From Andeanibacterium sp036384795 (lineage in GTDB: Bacteria > Pseudomonadota > Alphaproteobacteria > Sphingomonadales > Sphingomonadaceae), in contig DASVLP010000014.1 of NCBI GenBank assembly GCA_036384795.1, positions 1 to 64,000 on the forward strand: 64,000 nucleotides of DNA. The letters run 5' to 3'. The position numbers and the translations under genes are program-made. A model generated the notes under the pieces. It saw only the letters and a program-made list of their open reading frames with translations, was not told the origin of the DNA and searched no databases. Each line of letters begins with the position of its first letter. Position 1 is the first letter of the stretch. Below, piece by piece: positions 8,183 through 16,928 of the stretch.

Positions 8183-8842
8183 ATGGGGACAATGATCGGC
8201 CGAATTATTAAGCTTGGACCGGGTGAATGCGCCGATGCAGAGACCGGCGCTCGCTACTTCTCAGCGCTAGCATTTCCGGGCATCGATGAGGACCAAGAAC
8301 GGCGAGACGCAACGAAGGCGTGGGTCGGAGCCTATCTTCACGAAGCCAACCGAGTCGATGGAAGCAGCGAACCCTTTGCGGATGATCGCCTGAATGAGTT
8401 CACTCGTTTGCCAGAAGCTTGGTGCCGGGAAAAGAGAACAACCATGGTGCGGCGCTTGCGGGACAGAGGCGATGCAGCTCGCGCAGTCAGACCATGGATT
8501 AAGGACCTGCGCGGCCCGCCGCATCATCCCGTTGAAGGCATCAGCAAGTTCAACCAACGCCAGATTTCGCTCTACCTGAAAAGCGGTGATTCGAACGCGG
8601 CCGAAAATTTTCTAAAGCGAGTCGTGAGACCAAGCAGGCCAGTGCTGCACCTCGCGATCGCAAGTGAGATTAGGGATGTCGAAACAGGGCCCGGCGTTGG
8701 CAACCATCCTTTGGATCTAGCCGCGGTGTCCGATTTCCGCGAACTTGTCGCTCTCAGCAACTGGCTTGCGCCGATCATTTGCGCCGATCCCCGCTTCGGC
8801 GTGAGGGAGAAAGACCTTCTGCGCCTCGAATGGATCGATTGA
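8183..8842 (+). CDS. Hypothetical protein on tRNA-adjacent island
   Basis: 219-residue protein that I do not recognise. It is soluble-looking, rich in Arg, Asp and Trp-containing segments (WVGAYLHEAN, LRDLRGPP-like and LSNWLAPIICADPRFG), with no signal peptide, membrane segment or known motif. Codon use is less GC-biased than the core genes, consistent with transfer. It lies inside the tRNA-Ser island, 74 bp before the disrupted ParB-methyltransferase gene. A second Met three codons in, behind GGGGAC, is an alternative start. Confidence 0.55.
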   Translation: MGTMIGRIIKLGPGECADAETGARYFSALAFPGIDEDQERRDATKAWVGAYLHEANRVDGSSEPFADDRLNEFTRLPEAWCREKRTTMVRRLRDRGDAARAVRPWIKDLRGPPHHPVEGISKFNQRQISLYLKSGDSNAAENFLKRVVRPSRPVLHLAIASEIRDVETGPGVGNHPLDLAAVSDFRELVALSNWLAPIICADPRFGVREKDLLRLEWID

Positions 8843-8894
8843 TCGCCGGCGCTTTTTGACCCTATTTCGCGCCGCGCCATGTGAATAATTGGAC

Positions 8895-8910
8895 GCTCCT
8901 TTGAAGGAGC
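8895..8910 (+). promoter_or_regulatory. Hairpin sequestering a ribosome binding site
   Basis: GCTCCTT-TG-AAGGAGC is a perfect 7-bp stem. Its right arm contains the AGGAG ribosome binding site, seven bases before the ATG at 8917, so the folded mRNA would hide the site. It may reduce translation of the ParB-methyltransferase or be an operator. Confidence 0.45.
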
Positions 8911-8916
8911 CAGTCC

Positions 8917-9592
8917 ATGAAACCAACATCACCTTTGCGCCGCAACGCTCAGTTGCGGATCGAATATCTCGACATCGCTATTCCACAACCGATGCCCGGC
9001 GCACCGCGCCGGCATCCCAATTCACAAATCCGCGCGCTCGCAAAATCGCTTCAAGCCTTCGGCCAGGTTCTGCCTATCCTGATCGATTCGGAAAACCGGA
9101 TCATCTCCGGCCATGCCCAGCTCGAAGCCGCCCGCAAGGTCGGCATGACCCAGGTGATGGTGGTCCGGGTCGAGTATCTCTCCGAGCCGCAAACCAAGGC
9201 GCTGATGATCGCTCTCAACCGGTTGGCCGACCTGTCGAGCTGGGACGATGCAGCGCTTAATACGATCCTCCTTGACCTCCACGAGCTCGATCTCGACTTC
9301 GACATCGAGGCCACCGGGTTCACCGAGATCGAAATCGAGCTCCGGCTCGAGCAGCACGATGTTGACGAGCCCGTCGAACAGGCAATCGTCGTTGGATCGG
9401 GCCCGGCTGTGACACAGCCGGACGACCTGTGGCAGCTCGGCGAACACCAACTGCTGTGCGGCAACGCGCTCGAGGAGGTGGCCTGGGCCCGCATCCTGGG
9501 TCAGGAGAGGGCGGCGGTGGTGGTAACCGATCCACCCTACAACGTACCGATCGATGGCCATGTCTCCGGTCTCGGCAAACATCGCCACCGAG
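8917..9592 (+). pseudogene. Truncated ParB-domain DNA methyltransferase, cut by an IS6 element
   Basis: The first 225 or so codons of a ParB/N6-N4 methyltransferase fusion. Residues about 15-105 are ParB-like (NSQIRALAKSLQAFGQVLPILID, IISGHAQLEAARKVG). Then comes the methyltransferase start with DDLWQLGEHQLLCG and the catalytic motif DPPYNVP near residue 206. The reading frame is intact to HRHR, where relatives continue into the rest of the catalytic domain, but here the IS6 end begins. No remainder of the methyltransferase is found on the far side of the IS, so the product should be inactive. Such fusions are common on phage and integrative elements. Confidence 0.8.
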
Positions 9593-10429
9593 GGCGCTGT
9601 CAGAGCAAATGCACCTTGGCCGCGCCGGTCGTTCAGCTAGTGCCTGCCGATGCGCAGAGCCAAACAACCGCCCAGCCCGTTTCGCTATTTCAACTCCTCG
9701 CCCGAGGTGATCCGCCTGGTGGTGATGATGTACGTGCGCTTCCCGCTAAGCCTGCGGAACGTTGAGGACCTGCTCTTCGAGCGCAGCATCGACATCTGCC
9801 ACGAGACGGTTCGGCACTGGTGGAACCGGTTCGGTCCGCTGTTCGCCAGCGATATCCGCCGCCAGCGCGTCAGCCGGATGCGCGGGTTCCGCCAGTGGAA
9901 ATGGCACCTCGACGAGATGTACGTGAAGCTCAACGGCGAGATGGTCTATCTCTGGCGGGCGGTCGATCTCGAGGGGGAAATCCTCGAGAGCTACATCACC
10001 AAAACCCGCGACAAGGACGCTGCTCTGCGGTTCATGAAGAAGACGCTGAAGCGCCACGGCAAGGTCGAGACGATCACCACCGACGGTCTGCGCTCATACA
10101 AAGCCGCAATGACAGAACTCGGAAATGCCGACAAACAGGAGGTCGGACGCTGGGCCAACAACCGGGTCGAGAACTCGCATCTCTCATTCCGACGACGAGA
10201 GCGGGCGATGAACCGGTTCCGGCTCATGAAGACCTTACAGAAGTTCGCCTCGGTCCATGCCAACGTCCACAACCACTTCAACCAGGAGCGCCATCTAGTC
10301 GATCGGAAAACCTACAAGAAACGACGCTCGGCCGCTCTGGCCGAGTGGCAGACCCTTGCGTGCTGAACGCTAGCCGATTTGGCGAAGTTGCGTCGATCGG
10401 AGACGAGTTGCGGTTAGACTGACAGCACC
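9593..10429 (+). mobile_element. IS6-family insertion sequence
   Basis: About 837 bp, the usual size for the family. Left end GGCGCTGTCAG (9593-9603) and right end CTGACAGCACC (10419-10429) form an 11-bp terminal inverted repeat with one mismatch, enclosing a single transposase gene. No exact 8-bp target duplication is seen: the left flank is CCACCGAG and the right is GCCACCCA. That suggests an adjacent deletion or recombination after insertion. Confidence 0.85.
9650..10366 (+). CDS. IS6-family transposase
   Basis: 238-residue DDE transposase. The N-terminal helix-turn-helix region (VEDLLFERSIDICHETVRHWWNRFG) precedes the catalytic triad: Asp near 88 in WHLDEMYVK, Asp near 145 in TTDGLRSY and Glu near 174 in NNRVENSHL. 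Length and spacing are typical of IS26-like elements, so it may be functional. IS6 elements move by replicative cointegration and often leave deletions next to them, which fits the missing methyltransferase part. Confidence 0.93.
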   Translation: MRRAKQPPSPFRYFNSSPEVIRLVVMMYVRFPLSLRNVEDLLFERSIDICHETVRHWWNRFGPLFASDIRRQRVSRMRGFRQWKWHLDEMYVKLNGEMVYLWRAVDLEGEILESYITKTRDKDAALRFMKKTLKRHGKVETITTDGLRSYKAAMTELGNADKQEVGRWANNRVENSHLSFRRRERAMNRFRLMKTLQKFASVHANVHNHFNQERHLVDRKTYKKRRSAALAEWQTLAC

Positions 10430-10455
10430 GCCACCCAGTCTTCCCGTTTTAGGAC
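10430..10455 (+). repeat. Putative attachment site, distal copy
   Basis: 26 bases directly abutting the IS6 right end and matching the tRNA-Ser 3' flank (7829-7854) at 23 positions. It marks the likely right boundary of the island; the IS appears to have removed the island DNA just inside it. Confidence 0.6.
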
Positions 10456-10778
10456 CGTTGCCAAATTGCCTGCCGCAGCGGCCGGGAACGGCGGCATTCC
10501 ACCCGCACGGCTATGATCGTCAGGAATCGCCTTAGGAGTGACGAAAGGCCCGCTCTCGGGTACGATGAAATGTTGGCAAAGTAGCTTCTACCTCGCGCGA
10601 TCGTGGCTGACGGGCTGGTGCGGCACTGTCTACCCGCAGTTCTCGATTTCGACCGGACCAGGAAGCGGGCAATATGGCCGCAAGCGGCGCCATCGACCCT
10701 GGGCGGCCGCCAAGCCTGCAGCGCAGGCCCGACGTCGCAACCACCGATTGAACCCTCTGCAGCTGTCTGGCGAAAAGG
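10456..10778. other. Non-coding stretch right of the island
   Basis: No supported gene. A 7-bp stem CCCTCTG (10753-10759) with CAGAGGG (10780-10786) straddles the stop of the aldehyde dehydrogenase gene and might help end its transcript, although no T-run follows. Confidence 0.4.
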
Positions 10779-12272
10779 TCAGAGGGCGACGGTAACCGCC
10801 TTGATCTCGGTATACGCTTCCACGCCCGCGCGACCGTTCTCGCGGCCCCAGCCCGATTGCTTGTAGCCGCCCAGCGGCATCGCGGGATCGACCCCAACCC
10901 CGCCGTTGATCCGGACGGTGCCCGCCTTGAGCCGCTTTGCCAGGCGCAGGCCATTCGAAATGTCGCGCGTCCAGATTGCCGAAGAAAGTCCATATTCGGT
11001 CGCATTAGCCTGCTCGGCGATCGCGTCGATCTCGCCATCGCCGAAGCGCATCGCGCACAGCACGGGGCCGAAGATCTCTTCCTCGACCACCTTCATCCCC
11101 GAAACCGTGCCGGTGAGCACGGTGGGCTGGACGAAATAGCCCGCGCCGTCGATCCGCTCGCCGCCGACCGCCACGCTCGCGCCTTCGCCCGCGCCGCTGG
11201 CGATGTAGCCAAGCACCCGCTCGAGCTGCTCCTGGCTGACCAGCGGCCCCATTTCCGTGCCCGGCTCGAGCCCCGCGCCGACGCGCAGCGTGCGGGCGCG
11301 TTCGGCGATCCCTTCGATCACCCGGTCGGCGATCTTTTCATGGACGAACAGCCGCGAGCCGGCCGCGCAGACCTGGCCGGAATTGCCGAAGATGCCGGCC
11401 GCGGCGGCAGGGATCGCCTTTTCGAGATCGGCATCTTCGAAAATGACCGTGGGCGACTTGCCCCCGAGCTCGAGCGAGACGCGCTTGAGATTGCCGGTGG
11501 AGGCGCGAATGATCGATTTGCCGACCGCAGTGGAGCCGGTGAACGAAATTTTGTCGACCAGCGGGTGCTCTGCGAGCGCCGCGCCGGCCGTCTCGCCAAA
11601 GCCGGTGACGATGTTCACCACGCCTTCGGGCATGCCCGCCTGCTGAAGGAGTTCGCCCAGGATCACCGCCGTGAGCGGAGTCTGCTCCGCCGGCTTCAGC
11701 ACCACCGTGCAGCCGGCGGCCAGCGCCGGCGCGATCTTCGAGACCGCCATTACGAAGGGGAAGTTCCACGGCACGATCGAGCCGACCACGCCCACCGGCT
11801 CGCGCAGGGTGAAGGCGTGCCATTCCCCCGGCGACGAAGGCGTCAGCGTCTCTCCGGCGATCTTGGTCGCCCAGCCGGCGTTGTATTTGAGCCCGGCGAC
11901 GGCGCCCATCACCCCGCCGAACCTGGCCAGCATGAAGGGCATGCCGTTGTCGAGCGATTCGCTGAGCGCGATCCGCTCCCAATCCGCCTCGATCAAACCG
12001 GCAAGCTTCAGCAGCACGTCGGCGCGCGCCGCGGGCGGGGTCGCGGCCCAGGCGGGAAACGCGGCGCGGGCGGCCCGCACCGCCCGATCGATGTCCTCCG
12101 CTCCGCCGGATGCGGCCGTCGCAAAGGCCTCTCCGGTCGCGGGATCGATCACCTCGAATGTCTCGCCCCGCGCTGCGTCGACGAACTCGTTGGCGATGAA
12201 CAGCTTGCGCGGGGTACGGGCGTATTCGTCGCGAAGCCTGGAGAGCGCGTCGGCGGAGAAAGGAGCATTCAT
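10779..12272 (-). CDS. NAD(P)-dependent aldehyde dehydrogenase
   Basis: 497-residue aldehyde dehydrogenase, complete. Key residues: Asn near 170 in VPWNFPF, Lys near 193 in LKPAEQTP, catalytic Glu near 268 in LELGGKSP and nucleophile Cys near 302 in GNSGQVCAAG. Oxidises an aldehyde to its acid; the betaine/phenylacetaldehyde-type subfamily is likely but not certain. It lies 42 bp downstream of a GMC oxidoreductase gene on the same strand. The pair would make an alcohol-to-acid module: GMC enzyme gives the aldehyde, this enzyme gives the acid. Confidence 0.94.
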   Translation of the reverse strand: MNAPFSADALSRLRDEYARTPRKLFIANEFVDAARGETFEVIDPATGEAFATAASGGAEDIDRAVRAARAAFPAWAATPPAARADVLLKLAGLIEADWERIALSESLDNGMPFMLARFGGVMGAVAGLKYNAGWATKIAGETLTPSSPGEWHAFTLREPVGVVGSIVPWNFPFVMAVSKIAPALAAGCTVVLKPAEQTPLTAVILGELLQQAGMPEGVVNIVTGFGETAGAALAEHPLVDKISFTGSTAVGKSIIRASTGNLKRVSLELGGKSPTVIFEDADLEKAIPAAAAGIFGNSGQVCAAGSRLFVHEKIADRVIEGIAERARTLRVGAGLEPGTEMGPLVSQEQLERVLGYIASGAGEGASVAVGGERIDGAGYFVQPTVLTGTVSGMKVVEEEIFGPVLCAMRFGDGEIDAIAEQANATEYGLSSAIWTRDISNGLRLAKRLKAGTVRINGGVGVDPAMPLGGYKQSGWGRENGRAGVEAYTEIKAVTVAL

Positions 12273-12314
12273 GGTATCGGCCTTTCGAATGGGATGTCGG
12301 TCGAGTCTAGGAAA

Positions 12315-13970
12315 TCAGGCCGCGTCGTAAAGATGCTCGGCCAGAACGTATTCGGCGGGCGGCAACGATCGGCCGCGGATGAGATCGGCGGCTTTTTCGC
12401 CCACCATGATCGACGGCGCATTGGTGTTGCCGCCGGGCACGGTGGGCATGATCGAGGCATCGCAAACCCGCAGCCCCTCCACGCCTTTCACCCGCAACTG
12501 CGGATCGACGACCGCGTTCGAACCGATCCCCATGGCGCACGTGCCGACCGAATGATGCGTGAAGATCAGCGAGCGACGCAGCCAGGCTTCGATCTCCTGA
12601 TCGGTTTGCACCTGCGCGCCCGGCACGGTTTCCTGCTCGACCAGCGCCGCAAGGGGCTGGGTGGCGTAAAGCTCGCGCAGCAGCTTCACGCTTCGTACCA
12701 TGGTGTCGGTATCGTGCTTGGTCGCCAGCAAGTTGAGGCGGATGCGCGGCTTGTCCGCGGGATCGGCCGAGCGCAATTTAACCCACCCCCGGCTTTCGGG
12801 CCGCAACAGGCAGACCACCGCGTTGATCGTATGTTCCTGCTGCGGCGCGACGAGCGGGAACCATGGGCGCGCATCGGGCCGCACCGGATTGAAGTAGATC
12901 TGCAGATCGGGCTGGTCGAGCCCGGGCTTGCTGCGAATTTCCGCATGGGCGCTGTTGACCTGGGAAGCGAGCAGGCCGCTGCCGAACAACGCCCAGCGTA
13001 CGGTCGCCACCGCCAGCTTGTCCGCCCGCAGCTCATTGAGGAAGGTGATCGGCCCCCGGGTCTTGTATTCGATCCAGTATGCCGCATGTTCGGAAAGGTT
13101 TTGCCCCACCCCCGGCAGGTCGACCAGCGGGCGGATTCCGGTCTCTGTCAGATGGTCGGCGGGACCGATGCCCGAAAGCATCAGCAATTGCGGCGAATTG
13201 TAGACGCCGCCCGAAAGAATCACCTCGCGATCGGCGCGGACGCTCACCGCCTTCCCATCCCGCGCATATTCGACGCCGACGGCTCGGCCGTTCTCGATCA
13301 GCACTCTGGTCGCAACCGAGTTGCTGTGGACAGTGAGGTTGGGACGGCCGCTGACCGGGTGAAGATAGGCCCGGGCGGCACTCGATCTCCGGCCCCTTGC
13401 GGTGGTCGTCGTATCTCCGCCGCCGAAGCCCTCGGGCAGTTCGCCGTGATGATCGTCGGTGATCGGATAACCCAGCCTGCGCGCCGCCTCGATCACGGGT
13501 TCGTGGAGCAGCTTGCGGGTGTTGATCCGGCTGACCTGAAGCGGGCCCGATCCCCCGTGGAAGGTCGATTCTCCTCGCCAGTTGGTTTCCGACCGCTTGA
13601 AATAGGGCAGGACGTCGGCAAAGCTCCAGCCGTCGCAGCCCATCTGCCGCCAAAGGTCGTAATCGCGCGGGTGGCCGCGCGAATAGAGCATCGCATTGAT
13701 GCTCGACGATCCGCCCAGCACTTTGCCGCGCGGAACCGGGAGCTGCCGGTTGTCCAACGTAGGTTCCGGCTCGGTGAGATAGTTCCAGTTGGTTTCGGGG
13801 TAGCGCCAGCTATGGAAGCCCAGCGCCAGGCGATAGAAGAACTGGCTGTCGTGCCCGCCGGCCTCGAGCAGCAGCACCGATACGTCCGGATCTTCGGTCA
13901 AGCGATTGGCGATGACGCAGCCGGCCGATCCGGCGCCGACAATTACATAATCGAAGCTCTCAACCATCAT
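12315..13970 (-). CDS. GMC-family FAD oxidoreductase (choline/alcohol dehydrogenase-like)
   Basis: 551-residue flavoprotein. The N-terminal FAD-binding YVIVGAGSAGCVIANRL is followed by GMC signature 1 (GKVLGGSSSINAM) and signature 2 (GGVYNSPQLLMLSGIGP). The C-terminal catalytic region has HHSVGTCAMG and the GNTNAPS Asn. It oxidises alcohols, and being next to the aldehyde dehydrogenase fits an alcohol-oxidation unit. Two Met codons begin the frame. It resembles the GMC protein at 34842-36482, for example in the shared MGC-GW-ADVLPYF block. Confidence 0.92.
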   Translation of the reverse strand: MMVESFDYVIVGAGSAGCVIANRLTEDPDVSVLLLEAGGHDSQFFYRLALGFHSWRYPETNWNYLTEPEPTLDNRQLPVPRGKVLGGSSSINAMLYSRGHPRDYDLWRQMGCDGWSFADVLPYFKRSETNWRGESTFHGGSGPLQVSRINTRKLLHEPVIEAARRLGYPITDDHHGELPEGFGGGDTTTTARGRRSSAARAYLHPVSGRPNLTVHSNSVATRVLIENGRAVGVEYARDGKAVSVRADREVILSGGVYNSPQLLMLSGIGPADHLTETGIRPLVDLPGVGQNLSEHAAYWIEYKTRGPITFLNELRADKLAVATVRWALFGSGLLASQVNSAHAEIRSKPGLDQPDLQIYFNPVRPDARPWFPLVAPQQEHTINAVVCLLRPESRGWVKLRSADPADKPRIRLNLLATKHDTDTMVRSVKLLRELYATQPLAALVEQETVPGAQVQTDQEIEAWLRRSLIFTHHSVGTCAMGIGSNAVVDPQLRVKGVEGLRVCDASIMPTVPGGNTNAPSIMVGEKAADLIRGRSLPPAEYVLAEHLYDAA

Positions 13971-14178
13971 CCACTCGCGGCCTCTCTGGCGCGGCCATCA
14001 TTCAACATTCTTGCGCTCTATCGACGACGTTGAAAATCTTCAACCGACTGCTAGAGCAACATCCGGCCGGACGCTTCAGCTGCGCCGCGTTATCACGCCG
14101 TGCGACGTGGGCAAGTCGGCTTAACGAGTGCCGGGAAGAGACCGCGAACGCGGCGCACCGGGGCCGTAGGGATCGGGG

Positions 14179-15903
14179 ATGCTGGAAACGGAATTCGAAC
14201 TGATCATGCGGGACGGAGTCGACCCGTCGACGGCGCCGAACAAACCGCCCCTCCCGCCGCGGGAATATGCGCGTCGCGAGGAAGACGGCCTGCTGATCGA
14301 GCGCAACGTCGAAGTGCCGATGCGCGACGGCGTCAGAATCCTCGTCGACATCTACCGACCGGCCGACGCGGCCGACGCGGATCTGCCGATCATCCTGGGC
14401 TGGAGCCCCTATGGGAAGCATGGTCTGTCGGACAAGCTCTGGCCACCCTCGGGCGTTCGGGAGGGTTGGCTGTCGCGCTTCACGGCCTTCGAGGCGCCGG
14501 ATCCGGCTTTCTGGTGCCCCAATGGCTATGCGGTGGTCTTTGCCGATCCGCGCGGTGCATGGCTGTCGGAAGGCGACCTGCGCCACAACGGCATCGGGGA
14601 AGGCGAAGACTGCCACGACTGTATCGAGTGGCTGGCCGCACTGCCCTGGACCAATGGCCGGGTGGGCATGACCGGCGTTTCCTATCTCGCCGCGATCGAA
14701 TATCTGGTCGCCTCGCTGAAGCCCCCGCATCTCGCCGCGATCAACCCGTGGGAAGGCTTTTCGGACTGGTACCGCGAGTTCGCCTATCACGGGGGAATTC
14801 GCGAGACGGGCTTCTTGCCGCGAGGTTCGGACAATCTGCGTTTTTCGCTGGGGCGAACCGAGAACACCTTGGCCAATGTCCGGGCGCACCCGCTCTACGA
14901 CGCCTATTGGAAGAGCAAGGAGGTCGATCTCTCGGCGATCGAGGTTCCCGCCTATGTCGTGGCGAGCTGGTCGGACCAGGGACTGCACACGCGCGGCACG
15001 ATCGAAGCCTGGCGGGCAATGGCCTCCCGCCAAAAATGGCTCGAAATCCATGGCCAGAAAAAGTGGGCCCATTACTACCAGCCTTCGAGCAGGACCAAAC
15101 GGAAGGCGTTTTTCGATCACTTTCTGAAAGGCATCGAAACCGATCTCGCGAGCTGGCCGCCGGTCCTCATCGAGGTGCGCGAGAATGCCCGTGAGTTCGA
15201 GACGCGTGCCGAGCAGGAATGGCCGCTCGCACGCACGAGCTATCGCAAGCTGTTCCTCGACGCCTCGAACGGAACGCTCGGTCCAGACCTGCCGAAGGAA
15301 AGCTCGGCGGTGCGTTACGATCCGCTCGACGAGGCAGGCGAAGCCGTGTTCGACCATCGTTTCTCGGACGACACCGAGCTGACCGGCTACATGAAGCTGA
15401 AGTTGTGGGTCGAAGCGGAGGGGGCGGACGACATGGACCTGTTCGTCGCGCTCCAGAAGCTGGACCGCGACGGCAATGTCGTCGGCTTCGTGTTCTATGC
15501 CTTTTACGACAATGGCCCGGTTGCTCTCGGCTGGCTGCGCGCGAGCCATAGAGCGCTCGATCAGGCTCGCTCCACGCCCTGGCAGCCGGTCCATAGCCAC
15601 CTCGTCGAGGAATGCCTCTCTCCCGGAGAGGTCGTGCCGGTCGAAATCGAGATATGGCCTTCATCCACGCTGTTCAAAGCGGGCGAGAGCCTGCGCGTGG
15701 TGGTGAAAGGGATAGACATCTATCGCGACGCATTACCGAATTTGCCCTTCGCGAGGCATGAAGACCTGCGCAATGCGGGATGTCACATCGTCCACACCGG
15801 AGGTCGGTGTGACAGCCATTTGCTGGTCCCGATGATTGCCACCGGTGCGAAAGGTATCGGATCATCAATCGCGGCGAACGCCCCGCCCCAAGCGCCCCGC
15901 TAG
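14179..15903 (+). CDS. CocE/NonD family alpha/beta hydrolase
   Basis: 574-residue hydrolase of the cocaine-esterase / X-Pro dipeptidyl-peptidase S15 class. Residues about 45-330 form the catalytic domain with nucleophile Ser near 168 in GMTGVSYLAA. A WSDQGLHTRG segment supplies the likely Asp and KKWAHYY the likely His. The C-terminal part (about 350-570) is the jelly-roll domain. Relatives cleave acyl esters or amides. No signal peptide is visible. Divergent from the GMC/aldehyde dehydrogenase pair and overlapping tail-to-tail by four bases with the first DUF3237 gene, suggesting a shared local pathway. Confidence 0.87.
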   Translation: MLETEFELIMRDGVDPSTAPNKPPLPPREYARREEDGLLIERNVEVPMRDGVRILVDIYRPADAADADLPIILGWSPYGKHGLSDKLWPPSGVREGWLSRFTAFEAPDPAFWCPNGYAVVFADPRGAWLSEGDLRHNGIGEGEDCHDCIEWLAALPWTNGRVGMTGVSYLAAIEYLVASLKPPHLAAINPWEGFSDWYREFAYHGGIRETGFLPRGSDNLRFSLGRTENTLANVRAHPLYDAYWKSKEVDLSAIEVPAYVVASWSDQGLHTRGTIEAWRAMASRQKWLEIHGQKKWAHYYQPSSRTKRKAFFDHFLKGIETDLASWPPVLIEVRENAREFETRAEQEWPLARTSYRKLFLDASNGTLGPDLPKESSAVRYDPLDEAGEAVFDHRFSDDTELTGYMKLKLWVEAEGADDMDLFVALQKLDRDGNVVGFVFYAFYDNGPVALGWLRASHRALDQARSTPWQPVHSHLVEECLSPGEVVPVEIEIWPSSTLFKAGESLRVVVKGIDIYRDALPNLPFARHEDLRNAGCHIVHTGGRCDSHLLVPMIATGAKGIGSSIAANAPPQAPR

Positions 15904-16382
15904 CGGACCGCGTAGTATGTAAAAATCGAGTGGTCGGGATTTGAGCGGCGCTCTCCGGCCCCGACGATCAGCGTGCGTCCGAGCCATTCGTGAGGGCCGG
16001 CGGGCACGATGAAAGTGGGGGTGAAGCGAAAATAGCTCGGCTGGCGGGTGCCGTCGACGAACCGCGCCTCACCCTCCTTCGCGGGCACGAGATAGCCGCG
16101 ATTGTTGATGTAGATCTTGGTTCCGTCATCCGCCTCGAGCAAATAGTGCGAGTTGATCACGACCACTCCGTCGCCCCTGACCTCGGCGAAATCGGCCCCG
16201 CTGTCGGGAACGACCTTGCCCGAAAGGCGCGGCCCGTAGATTTCGCCGCCCGCGGTAGGGGTGTAACCCTGATTGCCGCCGCCCGGCAGCGGGCCAAACG
16301 TGCAGCGCTCCGGCCGAAAGAACACCCTCGTCTCGAACACGTACTCCAAATCCGCGCCGACGTGGGGCTGTGCATCGCTCAT
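15900..16382 (-). CDS. DUF3237 domain protein
   Basis: 160-residue DUF3237 protein, recognised by GGEIYGPRLSGKVVPDSGADF, VVVINSHYLLEADDGTKIYI and NRGYL, then FRFTPTFIVPAGPHEWL near the C-terminus. A beta-barrel family of unknown activity that recurs in aromatic and steroid catabolic clusters. A good GGGAG site precedes the Met. Tandem paralogue of the next gene, 27 bp away; the two and the SnoaL gene form one minus-strand unit read from about 17330. Confidence 0.82.
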   Translation of the reverse strand: MSDAQPHVGADLEYVFETRVFFRPERCTFGPLPGGGNQGYTPTAGGEIYGPRLSGKVVPDSGADFAEVRGDGVVVINSHYLLEADDGTKIYINNRGYLVPAKEGEARFVDGTRQPSYFRFTPTFIVPAGPHEWLGRTLIVGAGERRSNPDHSIFTYYAVR

Positions 16383-16409
16383 CTTCCACTCCCTGCCGCT
16401 TAGAGCACC

Positions 16410-16901
16410 TTAGAGCACCACGAAATAATGGATGCGGTTCGCCCGCGGAATCTTTTCGGCAACGCCGACGAAGATGTGCTTGGCAAGCCAGTCATGCGGC
16501 CCTTCGGGCACGTCGAACTTGGGCGATACGCGCATGTAATATTCTTCGGGTTCGACCGGCTCGTTGCTCGCCATCCGTTCCATCGCGTCGCCTTCTGCCC
16601 AGCGATAGCCGCGGCTCTGCAGATAGATCGGTGTGCCGTCGTCGGCTTCGAGGAAATAGCGCGCATCGAAATCGATCACCCCGTTCGGTCGGACGAGCGG
16701 AAAGTCGCCGCCACTCATCGGGATGACTCGTCCTTTGATGCGAGGCCCCTCGAACGTTCCCTGCGCGGCCCAGATTCCCGCCCGGGTCGCCCCCATGCCC
16801 GAAGGCGTGAGATAGATCGGCCGGGTAAGGTCTATGCTGACCGTGAAAGCGAATTCGAAACGGGGCGCGAATGGATGCTCCGTCGAGGCCTGCTGCACCA
16901 T
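16410..16901 (-). CDS. DUF3237 domain protein, paralogue
   Basis: 163-residue DUF3237 protein, similar to its neighbour in RIKGRVIPMSGGDFPLVRPNG, DFDARYFLEADDGTPIYL and the FDVPEGPHDWLAKHIFVG ending. Strong GGAGGA ribosome binding site. The two paralogues might be partners in a heteromer or act on successive intermediates; neither can be proved from sequence. Middle gene of a three-gene operon with SnoaL upstream and the other DUF3237 downstream. Confidence 0.82.
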   Translation of the reverse strand: MVQQASTEHPFAPRFEFAFTVSIDLTRPIYLTPSGMGATRAGIWAAQGTFEGPRIKGRVIPMSGGDFPLVRPNGVIDFDARYFLEADDGTPIYLQSRGYRWAEGDAMERMASNEPVEPEEYYMRVSPKFDVPEGPHDWLAKHIFVGVAEKIPRANRIHYFVVL

Positions 16902-16928
16902 TTGGTTCTCCTCCTACCTGAAACGCGT

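Noticed and set aside
9584..10437. GCCACCGA/GCCACCCA as the IS6 8-bp target duplication
   Set aside because: It needs the left end shifted by one base, has a mismatch, and the right copy belongs to the att-like repeat, so it is probably chance.
10857..14033. 1058-codon rightward frame opposite aldehyde dehydrogenase and GMC genes
   Set aside because: Antisense shadow of two well-supported enzymes.
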